A stretch of 64,000 nt of DNA from NCBI GenBank assembly GCA_029891345.1, contig CM057005.1, positions 62,955,760 to 63,019,759 on the forward strand, given 5' to 3'. A program made the position numbers and the translations under genes. The notes beneath the pieces were generated by a model. That model had not been told where the DNA came from. It saw only the letters and a list, made by a program, of their open reading frames with translations, and did not search any database. Positions 23,061-34,705 of this stretch are shown here, piece after piece (position 1 is the first letter of the stretch; the number at the start of each line of letters is the position of its first letter). The DNA is from Dryococelus australis. Its lineage: Eukaryota; Arthropoda; Insecta; Phasmatodea; Phasmatidae.

Positions 23061-24125
23061 GGGGTTCGAACCAACCACCACCTGGTCCGTGTGTGGTGGA
23101 AAACCAGCAAGTTTCACAGAGACACCATACATCTGTCAACCGGAGGTGTCCATGACAATGACGAGGCCGGTGACAAAAACACCCACTATGGTGCGATAGC
23201 TGCCGAGCCCAGTAGAGCAAGGGAGAGAGGAGGAGTGTGGGGCAGCACCTCCCACAGAAGGCCACCCACCAGATGCCGCAATGTCACCGACGCCAGACAA
23301 GGCCACGTCCCCAAGGGGCCAGGACGACACAGACCCGGATGAAAGAGGGCGCATCACACCAAGAGTCGATGCCACCTCAATATCAATTGCAAACAGCATG
23401 CAAAAGGCAAGTGAGGAGGAGAACCCAAGGCACAAGTGAGGAGCATAAGACCTGGGGACTCATGACGGCACAGTTGAGTACGACTCCAGGAGGAAGCAAA
23501 GAGCACGAAAGGTGGGTCAGTACCTGCCCCAGAGCCACCAGCAGTGGGTGCCCAAGGCACAATTTTTCTTGGTGCATTGGTACCAGAAGGGTGCATCTGA
23601 CGGCCGCCACTGCAGAGATCAACATTGCAGCAGCTATCAGCGCAATCCGCAACTGCAGCCAATGGTGACACCTCTAGAAGAGGGTCCCTCAGGAGACGAC
23701 ACAATGCCCATGCCACTCGTTGAATAGGACAGTACAACAGAAGGAGCAATGGTGCCAACACCAGCTGGGGAATCATCTGAGGGTGTTTTCAACCCCCCCA
23801 GTGGTCGCTAGTCCGACTAGCTACTGGTAGCAATGTGCAGGTGTGCATGAGGACAGCAGCAGAGGCAGTGACGACGGAGGTTCGTGCAGGTCATACAAAA
23901 TCCACCAGTCAGCACACTGATGACGGCCACCCATGGCTTGCCCCGCGTGTGTAAGCATAGGAGCACCATGGCAACGGCAAGATCATGTGGGACGATGGCA
24001 ACACTCTGCAATTCCAGAACGTAGTGGGCTGGCAAGAAGCCCCTACATGCAATGTCCACGATGGGCAGACACGAGAAGGTGTGTATGTCACCAGTGACAT
24101 GTGCGGCTTCAAACGGTCTCGGTTG

Positions 24126-24567
24126 GAGGGGGGAATTTGACATGTGACCACCTGTACCCCTTCCCCCTTAGTACATTTTTCTGCCGCACCAAGTTCTGCA
24201 GCACAGTGTGTGTGTACTCTACAAGAGCAAATGCAGGGCAGTGCTACATGAGACAGCACAAGTGCAGAGCACAGTGAGCTGCAACCAGGTGTGCCATGGC
24301 TGACGAATATAAAAGTAGACCCTGTTAAATTTCTTTTTTATTAATTCCTAATATAAAATGGCAAGATAAGTTCACGCAAGTGGACGGAACCAATAAAGGC
24401 GCCTGCCTTAGCAGCTCTAAAGACATCAGTGGGGTTAAAGAGTCTCTTTGCAATTTTCTGTTATGTTCATTCATGTGTTGTTCATCTCCACATCACCCAC
24501 ACAGTTGTAGTACCATGTACTAATAAATATTTATCACTGGGTTATATTTGTAAGCAATGTGTGACAA
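24126..24567 (+). repeat. Polypurine tract and candidate 3' LTR of the decayed Gypsy element
   Basis: GGAGGGGGGAA at about 24126-24136 is followed by TGACATGTGACC, a plausible LTR start. Downstream lie TATAAAAG (about 24309), CCAATAAAGG (about 24391) and AATAAATATT (about 24522), consistent with promoter and polyadenylation signals. The right boundary is a guess at a CA near 24567, because there is no second LTR to compare. Confidence 0.45.
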
Positions 24568-26520
24568 CTAGCACGGAGAGTACATGTCCGGTATGCAAAT
24601 GTTGTGTGCAAGAAAGTAGTGCAGCGCCAGGTGCCAGCCGGCCTTGCCGGCCGTCATGCCGGGTAGGAGAATTTAGCATTCGTGCATCTTTGCTAGGGGT
24701 GTGCCGCATCACTTCAGGGCTCGTGTTTTGTTGCACTCGGGCAGCCAGCATCATGTTGGACTAATCACTTCAATGCAATAGTTCAATTAATCTACAGGAA
24801 CCTTTATCGGTTTCAGCTGCCCGAGACTTTACCCCCCCCCCCCCCCCCATTTCCCTGCGTTCTATCATGCATTTGCATCGCTTCGGTAAGCTTAAAATGC
24901 ACCGATTCTTTAACATGACCTTGTTTCGTTTTAGCAGTAGTACCCAAGTTTATGTGTCAGTTGTCAGCACCAATGAAAGTTTTTTTCCTCTGGAGATGTA
25001 GCAACGTAACTAAATAAATCTAAAGAGTAAAGAGTTCCCACATGTGATTTATTTCTAGTTCACCGTAAGGCATATAAGGTACGAACCTTCTTCCACCAAT
25101 TTTCTTCAATCTGAATTTACTGTGCAATTATGTTTAAATGGTAACGAGTCGGTATAATAAGTAACAGTGCTTCATATGGGTGTGTGGGGATCCCAGAGAT
25201 CCCACAATGCAACAAGTAAGGGAATAATTCAATCATTATCAATTTTATTCTAAGAGGAGACAACAACTGTGCCTGAAGGATTTGCCGTAGTCGGCGGCCG
25301 AACAACCCTGAGGAACAAGTCAGCTCTCCGATTTCACGATATTGTCAGTCCGACAATATCTGGTGTCCTGCATAATATTTCCACCGAGATTCCAAACACG
25401 GTTCACCACTCCTCAAACGTAAAGAATAATCCTTTTCAATCAATATCCCACGTCAATACACAGTAGGGAAAGTAAACGAAATCCTCGAAAAAATATATAA
25501 ATACAATGAAAAATAAGTCAACAACTTAATTATATGGTTTAAAAACTTAGAAATGCACATTTATACTGTGATTTGGCACAGTACAAACCATAACTTTTCA
25601 AGCACTTTCTCACTTCTGTGTATAAACAAAGCATCTCATTGGACTTGGCTCTGATGATGTCAGATGCTGATGGCGCAGACTGAGCTGTCTGACCTGGAAA
25701 GATGAAGTTTAGACATTTTCAATCGGTCTGCACCTCAATTTATGTGTACATTATCTACATCTGATATCACAGGTCACGTGAACCAATCAAATGCTGTATC
25801 GGCGACAGCACAGTCAGTTAAGACAGACTTTTCTGCCCATTTCTGTAGACTCTTTAAACGATTTCAATAAAAGGAACACACTTTGCACTTTCACATTGTG
25901 TGACAACAATCACTGCTCGAGTGGCCAGTCGTAACGTGTACGGAGTGGATATTTGGATGCGCCATGTTTTGTCTGGAGACCCGAGAAATTACGACAACTC
26001 AAAGCTCTATTCGTGTTTTTTTATGATTTTGATAGCAGTTGACACATGAAACCAGTTTGACAACTGATTTGATGCAGCCAACAATATCGCTCTTTCCCGT
26101 CAGTTTAAAACGTTCATGTTCAGCGCATATTCAATTCTGTTCATTTGCCACACCTTTATTTAAATCTTTTTTTTTTTTTTTTGCTATTCAGTGAAAAAGT
26201 GATATTTTTCTTTTACTATTTATCACCAAACAAAATTTTAGTTTGATGTTTATGGCTGTATATTTAAAAAAGTACAAGTCCTTGACTGTTGGATAAGAAG
26301 AAGAATAATTATAATCAAACAGTGGTGTTACAAAAGCAGACAACTAAAATGTATTTGTAGGTTAAGATCAAATGGGGCTTATATTGTGTATTGTTATGTT
26401 TTTCGAGGGGTATTGAGTATACAGGATTAAAGGCAACAGAAAATTTCAGTTGTAGTTATTCTTTTGTTCTCGGTTATACAAGTATGTTTAATTAAATAAT
26501 TTTTAGAAGACTGGTATACA
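24568..26520. other. Upstream region of huntingtin, no gene recognised
   Basis: A 17-C run lies at 24832-24848. A 9-bp inverted repeat (GATATTGTC/GACAATATC) lies near 25339. CpG-containing sequence at about 25900-26000 is the best candidate for the huntingtin promoter, but no TATA box is obvious. A possible 3' splice site (AATTTTTAG) a few bases 5' of the huntingtin ATG would imply a non-coding first exon further up. Confidence 0.4.
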
Positions 26521-26609
26521 ATGGCAACGTTAGAGAAACTAATAAAATCGTTAGAGAACTTAAAAGTTCTTCAACTTTCGTCACACATTAATGAAGAGTC
26601 GTCTGTAAG
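26521..26609 (+). CDS. HTT: Huntingtin coding exon 1
   Basis: The ATG has A at -3 and G at +4. The first 17 residues are MATLEKLIKSLENLKVL, close to the vertebrate N17 amphipathic helix that targets membranes and controls huntingtin localisation. In vertebrates the polyglutamine and proline-rich tracts follow. Here the sequence goes on QLSSHINEESSV and reaches the donor AG|GTATTA. A single glutamine marks the place of the tract. An alternative donor GTAAGG at 26605 was rejected because it would put a stop early in the next exon, whereas the donor at 26610 restores an arginine codon across the junction. The exon ends after two bases of a codon. Confidence 0.95.
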
Positions 26610-26651
26610 GTATTATTTGCTTCTATTCAATTAATGTCTTCCTTACCCTGA

Positions 26652-26891
26652 CAGCATGCAAGCTTACCGCAAGCTTGCACTTCACTTGACTTTTGCTTTC
26701 TTAGCAAGCTTTCATTGCAAACTTGTGTCAAGCTTGCAGTAAGCTTGTTTCTGCTAGGCTGTCATTATGTCATTCGTAATAATACTGCAAGCTTGCACCA
26801 CACTTGCCACATCACGCTTGCTGCAAGCTTGTTCTGTCAAGACTAGGAAGCTTGATTCAAGCTTGTATACTTGCTACCGAAAGCTTGCAAT
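26652..26891. repeat. Cluster of ten AAGCTT / CAAGCTTGC words
   Basis: AAGCTT occurs at 26660, 26671, 26706, 26730, 26741, 26789, 26825, 26848, 26859 and 26881, many inside the longer palindrome GCAAGCTTGC. The cluster starts some 45 bp inside huntingtin intron 1. Spacing is irregular, so it is not a simple tandem repeat. Confidence 0.9.
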
Positions 26892-26899
26892 GCTGTTGG

Positions 26900-29400
26900 G
26901 GTTGTGTTGTGGGATGTTCCAGAGAACTCTGTACTGTTGGATGACCTAATAATTTATAACGATTCTGGTAGCCTATCTCAATTCACCAATTTCGTTTCTC
27001 ATATGTTATGTACTTAAACTTGACTTCAAGAGGAAAGCGTGACTTGTGCATGGTAGTGGGGTCGATTGAGCTTGAGAACATTAAAAGGGCTGTTAGATGG
27101 GTGGACAGGTGATGTAAACAGGGACATTGTGAGGTATGTATTTTATTTATTTGCATTTAATTAATACTGGAAGCCTAAGGATATGGAACGAGTCAAATAT
27201 AAATAATTAACATAAATACAATGCACTCAGCACAGAAAAATAGTGAAATATAGTGATACGTTAGTTAATAGAGGCTTTGTGCAAGCTGTGGAAACATGTG
27301 CAAGATGGAATAAATAGGGCATGGGGTCAGTGCTGGATGTGGTGGTGTTTGAGCCTAGGGATGTGAAAGTTGATGCTATAGTAGTGGTGTAGAGCTAGTG
27401 CTTAGTACTTAATAGGTACAAAGCACAACGTGTAAGGTCTTGGACACATCTGACACCAGAAATTATGTAGAGGAGTAGGTTGGGGTTTTTTGTTGTGTGT
27501 AATACAACGATACACCAGTGTACTACAAAATATTTGTCAACAGATAACAGTATAGCACAGAGTCCTATGTGATGTGGTGGTACCCAAATTATCAGCTGTC
27601 TCATGTACGAATGTGCAGCGATGGTGAGATGTAGGAAGCTACAAAGTGTGTATCAACATAGTTAACACTGATTTAGCACACAATTAAACAAATAATTTGA
27701 GTAGGCACCTTTTATCATTGATAGATAACTGTGTACCGGCTGATAAATTACTGTTTTTTAACTGACACATTACCCATATACCTAAGCACACAATTCAATA
27801 CAATGAAGATGAAGGTTCAGTGGTTCCTAATTGGCTGAATGCAGAAACACAGGTTGGTCCACAACCCGTCTGTCCAGATGCCTTGTTGACACAGCAGCAT
27901 TCACACCTTGACAGGGGTGTGATTTCCCTCCTCCTTATCAGACCAAGGGAAGACAGGATCAGAGTGTAAATGGCTCAGTGTTTGATTAATTAATATGCTA
28001 AAATTTAACTTACCTTTTTGCTTAAGAAAATAAAATATTTTAACTTTTGTTTGCTTTGCAAGTTCAGCGTAACTGTATTGCATAAATTATGCAATAACAT
28101 ATGTTTAGAGAAGTTCTGCTGATTATGATAAAATCCAACTTGACTACAACACAAGTGTGATAGGGCAGTTACATTGCAATAGAATCACAAACATTTGAAT
28201 ACGTGTTTTAATTGAAATAATTCTTTGAAAATTCACACATATTCAAACACTAAGAAAAACTGTGTATAATTATACTCTTAAACAGGCTTCACAGGATGCA
28301 AGATGAGTGCCAAACTAGCGCGAGATGCCGACCTTGCACGAGAATTTCTTGCACAACTTTGTGTGCAAGAGACATTTTGCAGGAAATTATAAGATAGAGC
28401 AGGTCCTATTTTTTTTGTGCAAGGCGATACAAGTTGTGATCTTATTGGTCCTTGTATGCTGGTCATATGACTTGTAAAGTCAACCATAGAGTAAAAGAAA
28501 ATCATCTGAGGTGTGCAAAGAGGTGAGCCCGCCTTTGCCTCAGCTCAGGTGCGTCAACCACTACCACAACTCTCCCGCCCTAACCTCATTTTATTACGGG
28601 ATAGGATGGGGTCACCTTAAGTTTCAACAGAAAATTCGCAAACATTCAAAAAAATGCCCAGGTATATGTATTGTGTAATTCACGAGATCGTGCTGCGTCC
28701 ACTCCAAAATATCATATAGCTTCAGGAGAAGGTAACTACACTACAGCAAAACATAGGCACAGAAAACTTTTTTCTTTCTTTCCCTAGAGATCCAAAATTC
28801 ACACTTGACAACAACTGTAACTTTCCTTTACAAAACTTGAGATCCACAATACAATCCACTCTATACGTGGGCACAACTCCAACCTCCCCTTTTTGAATGT
28901 TAAGATGCACTTAAAACATCAAACACCCAAGTAAAATAGAGCTCCTATATTGCCCACTTAAAAATTGCTGTGGCCCTCAAAAACCACCCTAAAAATTCTC
29001 ATAATCTTCACTTTGAAAACGAAAGCTACAACAGCCATTTAACATTTCTCCTCTTATTCTCAACACTAACCCCAGGGCTTCTCATAAACCTTCCATTATG
29101 GATAAAACCCCATTAAAATTAACAAATATCACAAAGGGGTTTTTTTAATCGTCTTTTCACCAAACTTACAATCTTTTAAACAACTTTCCCCTTATAAAAC
29201 ACACACTGAAACTCGCAGAGGTCTGACTCTTAGTAGAGGTTCACTCTTATTAAACATTTCCCACTTCCTAAGCCTGAACAAACTCCATTAACGAAAACCA
29301 CCCTCACAGTCGTACTCCACATCTGAGCTTTCATACAGGTCACCATTCAGGTCCAATACCCAGGAATACTCATCCCACCAGTTATGGCTGGTACTGGGCC
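26900..29400. other. Huntingtin intron 1, no gene recognised
   Basis: Unremarkable intronic sequence. Short open frames here show no known motif. Confidence 0.5.
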
Positions 29401-29939
29401 TCCCCACTCTCATCTCCACTCTGCCAACTCAGGATGTGAGGATATTGTCCTCACCGAGTTTACCCTGAGCTGACTTTCAATTGCTCTCTCACACACACAC
29501 CACTGGCATAGGAGTAGGCCTGAGGATATTGTCCCCACACTTTCCTACAAACAGGCTGTACTTCCCTCTCCTTTACCCAAACACACCAACACCACACACA
29601 CATCCAAATCCCACCCTTAAGCTTCCCTTTCTCACAACATCCCATATAACCAATATGTCCAGTTCTCCACCAATCCTATCTTCCATCGCTCCCTCGCAGC
29701 AGTCTCTCCAACCTCAACTTGTAGAATCGCTTCTTGACTAGAACATCTCCAGAGTTGTCGACATTTCTCTGTTGAGGAAACTCCTCCCTTAACACTGTCA
29801 ATGGCCTCGTAGGGAACTCAACCTTTACAAGAGCCTCACATGCATTCTGGGCCTACCGCGACGATGAATTCACAAACACCAACATAAAGAACATAAGTAT
29901 ACTATGGTGTATACATACACTCACAATTAGGCTACCACC

Positions 29940-31740
29940 CGGTGGCGAGCTCTCTCAACTCTCCTTCACCCAACCAACTCCTTTTCCACACCCTTCCTGA
30001 ATTTACCAACCCCTCTCACATATACCAATTCCTCCCTCAACACATTCCACTCCCTCACAGACCTCACAAGCATGGACTGCCTACCCCGCTCCGTTCTCCT
30101 CCACACCCTCTGAAGCTTCTCACTGTTGTTTCCTCTTCCCCTAAACACCCCCTTACTTAGCTTGCAGTGTAGCCCTCCCCATCCTCCCTCTTCATTCACC
30201 ACCCTGTACATCCTGACTAACCGTTCAACTTTCCTCCTGTCCTTCAATGAGCACCACCCCATTTCTTTCATCATCACTGCTGGCCTATAGTTCCCTTCTT
30301 CCTCATCATCCTGCCCTTGCCTTCTCCACCTAACCTTCATCAAACTTGCTGCCTTTCTCTGCACCTTTCCCAGTTCTCACACCTCCACATACGGGTCCCA
30401 TACTGCTGCAGCATATTCTAACATTGGCTGGCGTACCATTGTGCCATACGCCTTCTCCTTCACCTCACAGCTGACTCCATTCAGCACCCTTTACAGCATA
30501 CCCAGAGCCCTTCTTCCCTTTGCAACCACCCTCTCTACCTGTTTTTTCCACCTGAGGTCTCCCTGCAGTACAATCCCTAGATACTTATATTCTGCTGCTT
30601 CTTTTATCTCTTGTCCCTCCCATCTGTACATGTCCCTGCTTATCACCTTCTTCCTTGTAAACCTCACTATCTTAGTTTTTCTTACATTTATCTTCATTTT
30701 ATTTTTTCTGGTCCACAACCATATCTTATCAATGTCCGCCTACAAATTTCCAGCCCCCTCTCCCACCTCAGCATATACAACACAATCGTCTGCAAACAAT
30801 CTGATTTTCCCCGTAATCCCCAAACCCATGTCATTTACCATTATAGTAAATAACAAAGGACCCAGCACGCTTCCCTGTGGTACCCCTGACGTAACCTCCT
30901 CTTCCTCCGATATTGCCTCCCCCACTTTCACCCTCTGCCTTCGCCCCCTGAGAAAGTCCTCTATCCATTCCATTACCCTCCTGTCTGGTATCAACGCCTC
31001 CACTTTCCTCATCAATGTTCCATGGGGCACCTTATCGAATACCTTCTCAAAATCTATGAAGCAGGCATCCACCTGCTTCCTCTCATCAACTACCTGCACC
31101 AGATCCTCTAATAACCCAGCCAGCTGAGTCTCACATGAGTAACCCCTCCTGAAACCATGCTGGGACTCCTCCAACCAATTCCTATTGTTCATAACCCTCA
31201 CCACATACTGCACCACCAGCCTCTCCATTACTTTTCCCATACTTGATGTGGGGCTCACCGATCTGTAGCTGCCAGGCCTCCCCCTATCCTCTCCCTGCTT
31301 GTGTATGGGTACCACCATAGCATCCTTCCAATCTTGTGGTAACTTACCCTCTCCTAAGGACTTTTTAAACAGCACTTCTAAATATTTCGCCAACTCCTTG
31401 CCACCAAACTTTAGTGCTGCGTTTCCTATCCCATCTGGTCCCCCTGCCTTACTGCTCTCCAAACCCCTAATTACCTTTTCTGTCCCCCACTCCCTCATCT
31501 TAAACTCACTATACACCCCCCAAACCCTGTTTGTCCCCCTATTCCAACCCTCCTTTGCCTCAAACACTGACAAGTACTTTCCTTGCAGCATCTCCGATTT
31601 TTCTAGGTCATTTGTCGCATGCCTACCATCCCTTCCTGTTAGCTGAGGGATCCCTTCCTCTCCTCCCCTTAACTGCCTAACATACCTAAACAATTTCCCC
31701 CCATTCCTTGCCTTTTCCTTCTTCCACCATGTTCCCCAGA
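29940..31740 (-). pseudogene. CR1/Jockey-group LINE, RT and C-terminal part
   Basis: The - strand frame from 31740 to 30740 encodes a nearly intact reverse transcriptase. Before the palm comes YLSVFEAKEGWN. The palm then shows AGGPDGIGNAALKFGG, WKDAMVVPIHKQGEDRGRPG, YRSVSPTSSMGKVMERLV, the active-site strand ACFIDFEKVFDKVPH, SGVPQGSVLGPLLFT and the catalytic IRLFADDCVVYAEV. Frames at 30491-30718 (KTKIVRF, AEYKYLGIVLQGDLRWKKQV) and 29966-30364 (GWCSLKDRRKVERLVRMYRV) continue into the thumb and C-terminus after frameshifts. The upstream endonuclease is absent. The copy lies inverted in huntingtin intron 1. About 0.5 kb of pyrimidine-rich sequence below 29940 may be its 3'UTR. Confidence 0.9.
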
Positions 31741-33180
31741 AATACTTTTCATGTAATGAGTTTTATATTGCTTAGCTAGCGGTAGAATTAATGCATGAGA
31801 ATAAACATCAGGGCACACTTTATAGGCACAGTTCTTCCGGTTTATTTTATACTATGCATTCTAGTATGGTTTACTCCTGTGTCTCAGAAATAATATTTTC
31901 ACTTTTACATCAAACAATCAAGTAAAAAAATAATATTTAGGTTTTCACTCAGGAAACACAAAGTTATTACACTTCTTATTGAAATTGTATACTATACCCT
32001 TTATTTATATATACAACATAACACTAGTGACCCGAATACCTGCCGTGGTCATTGCTATAGTATTTAGGGGTAGGCTTAATATTTCAGTTCTTGTATTACA
32101 TATATTTATTAGCCTCAGACCTTTTCTTGCACTTGTCTGGCGATAATACTTACTTCACTTTAGCAACTTTTTAATGCACATTTATAACTTGCTTATAACA
32201 ATACTTTGTTGCAGTAAGATAAGAATCATCAAAACTGCCCTTCTAGGCACATCTTCACTGTGTTAAAACCTCAACCCTGAGAGATCATTTCTGACAAAGT
32301 CAGCAACGTACTTTCAGAATTTTGTTGCACTACGTATGTAACTAATCACAGACAGACCTCCAAAATCAGTGAAATTGCGGGGTACAAGTGTAAAATATGT
32401 AGGTTCTTGTGATAACATTGTACCCCACAAATTACCTCTAGTTCATAGCCTTCTCCACTAACGAAGGTGTTAATTCTATTGGTAATATTGTCAATGTAGG
32501 TATTGTTCGATTAGATCTTTTTGTAATTAATGTATTTACATCATTAAATATTATGATTATGTACATATTTTTCACTCGTTTTACCACGCAATTAACACAC
32601 TCAGACCCAATACTATACCAAAAATCAATAGGGCCTATAATAAATTTCATTAGTTGTTAACCCGTATTCAATTGGCGAAAAACTATAGACACTTACATTA
32701 CCGCACAAATATTCTTTTTTAACATTTCCCATGGACAAAATAGGTGCCACAGAAACACTCGTATTATCGTTCAATTATTTGAATTTACTTTTCAAACACA
32801 ATGAATTGTAATAAAACACGCATAAATGCACTGCTATATCTCACATGTCTGGTCGGTCAAATGGCAGTAGTAACACTGAAGTTGGAACGTTCCCTCAATA
32901 CACCTGTAAAACCATTAAGTGACCCAATATAAATATATTGGACGTAAATTATACGTGTGTTAGTGCATAAACACTGTGATTTTCATAGGCATAGTCACTA
33001 TCACTTTTCATTTTTTTTACAGCAAACTACGTGAAGCACCACTAAAATTTCTGTTAAGTGTGATTAGTAATAATTATATATATCTAGCATATACAGGTAT
33101 TATTTTCCTGATTTCAAAAAAGCCCCTATTGTATAAAATTACTGAAAAGAATAAGTGCTGGAAAAAATTCACCGTATTAT
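31741..33180. other. Huntingtin intron 1, no gene recognised
   Basis: AT-rich intron sequence between two fragments of the same LINE family. Nothing coding seen. Confidence 0.5.
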
Positions 33181-33184
33181 GGCT

Positions 33185-33645
33185 GGGAATTCAAGAGATT
33201 GAAGAGGAAGTGTACACAGTTTCATCCAAAGTGGAGGTACAAAGGAATGGCAAGTACTAGTGAAAGGATGAGACATACGAGAAAGGAGATGGAAAGCAAG
33301 ATCAAACAGGCAAAATTTGAATACTCTGAGAACATTATGGAAGAAAGAAAAGGCAATGAATGGCAGAAACTGGTTATCTGAAGAAGATAAAGAGAGAAGA
33401 TGATGGGATCCTGATATTGTTTGGTAGGATGACTTGACTGTGACAATGAACAAATAAAAGGTGAACGTACTGCAAGCCCAGTACTTGTCAGTGTTTGAGG
33501 AGCAGGATGTATGGTATATGGAAGCAGTTAGTGGCCAGAGGCAATACTCTAAACTTAGGATGGGGAAGCATGACATAGTAAAGGTAATAAAGGGGCTGAA
33601 GGCTAACAAGGGAGTGGGACCAGGGCCCTATTTAATAAAATGTGA
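33185..33645 (+). pseudogene. Second fragment of the CR1/Jockey-group LINE, opposite strand
   Basis: Frames at 33199-33381 and 33461-33640 encode the pre-palm stretch: NVLQAQYLSVFEEQDVWYME, then VKVIKGLKANKGVGPGP. This lines up with the pre-palm of the LINE at 29940-31740 (LQGKYLSVFEAKEGWN, EKVIRGLESSKAGGPDG). It is therefore the same or a sister family in reverse orientation, 5'- and 3'-truncated, with frameshifts. Confidence 0.75.
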
Positions 33646-33830
33646 CAGGAGTGACATAGGCTATACAACAATTATGTCAAATCTGACAAATTTGTCAATA
33701 TGTCATGACAATGTTATGTTACATAAATAATACAAGTTCCCCTTATTTGACAAGCAAAAATGTGTAAATTGTCAGCCTTAAAATAACAGTTTCATAAACA
33801 CGACAATTATATGTCAAACCGTAAATACAA
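33646..33830. repeat. TGTCA/TGACA-rich segment
   Basis: About ten TGTCA or TGACA words in 180 bp, including CATATGTCATGACAATG-like palindromic pairs. It starts at a GGGCCCTATTTAATAAA motif that looks like the end of a small DNA transposon. Confidence 0.5.
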
Positions 33831-34640
33831 TTCATTAGACGCTAGATAGCTCTCAAGTGTGCTTACGATAATCAATTGCAGCCTTATATGTGATTTATGA
33901 ACAGTCTATTCCGACCACAATTAATTAATATCAGTAAATAATAATTCCACCCACATAACTTTTGTGGTGGACGCCAGGGGGCCACACACGAGTTAAGGTA
34001 GCATGGGCTATATATTTTGTGCGAGCCTCCTGTTGCCAAAACGTACATTGATTGACCCACTGCCGGCCACTATAAAGTGTGAGCGTGCTGCGGCAACCTC
34101 CCACCCCCTAGTCTGATGCACAAGGCCAAAGAAGAATGGTGTGAAGTTGTCAGAGCTACATATCAACGACGAGGACATCTCGATTCGTAGGCCTGGAGGA
34201 GCTCTAGGCCACACATCATCTTCAGTATATGGTGAGCATAATTTTGGCATGGCAGTTAGGCGTCATCCCAGATCTCGAGGTCCCATTAATTGTTCTATTA
34301 ATTAATCATTAATTTCTGGCAACGCTAGTGCTATAACTTCTACTCATTGCTAAATGTTATACTTGCAGTATTACCACTTTGGTAAGAATCATTGATGCTT
34401 ATTGTTCAGAGTAATGTTAATTGTATTGTTTTATATCAATTATTATTTAACGTTTAAATAAATGTGTTTTATAAAAAGAATTCTTAACTTATTAGAGTGA
34501 CCACTGACAACTGCACCCCCTTAGCATCTCCCATCCCCACAGTGTTAAGAGGTATTGAGCGCACTTGTTAGCAGCTACCTGACAGGAGCATCAGTTAAGC
34601 AGATAGGATAGGAAGGGAGGCGCTACACTTTGTTCACTCC

Positions 34641-34642
<2 letters not shown>

Positions 34643-34703
<61 letters not shown>
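34643..34703. repeat. 61-base T homopolymer
   Basis: Uninterrupted T run. Read on the - strand it is a long poly-A and could be the tail of a retrotransposed sequence, or an assembly-extended slippage tract. Confidence 0.95.

Positions 34704-34705
<2 letters not shown>

Larger units (their letters stand above)
21180..24567 (+). mobile_element. Decayed Gypsy-type LTR retrotransposon
   Basis: Pieces of a Gypsy pol appear in order on the + strand: RNase H (about 21690-21980), integrase (about 22300-22800), the post-integrase GPY/F-like stretch (about 22975-23060), a proline/glutamine-rich downstream region, a polypurine tract and a candidate 3' LTR. The reverse transcriptase proper is not recognisable: text near 21310-21410 (LPEYRAALVPFLNSN) resembles the pre-RT linker and is followed almost at once by RNase H, implying an internal deletion. 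No 5' LTR was found. The copy is inactive. Confidence 0.72.

Noticed and set aside
26605-26610. GTAAGG as the huntingtin exon 1 donor
   Set aside because: It would leave the next exon in a frame with an early stop. The donor at 26610 gives an in-phase arginine codon and a continuous protein.
30441-31127. 228-codon + strand open frame
   Set aside because: It is the antisense shadow of the LINE reverse transcriptase on the - strand, whose catalytic motifs are clear.
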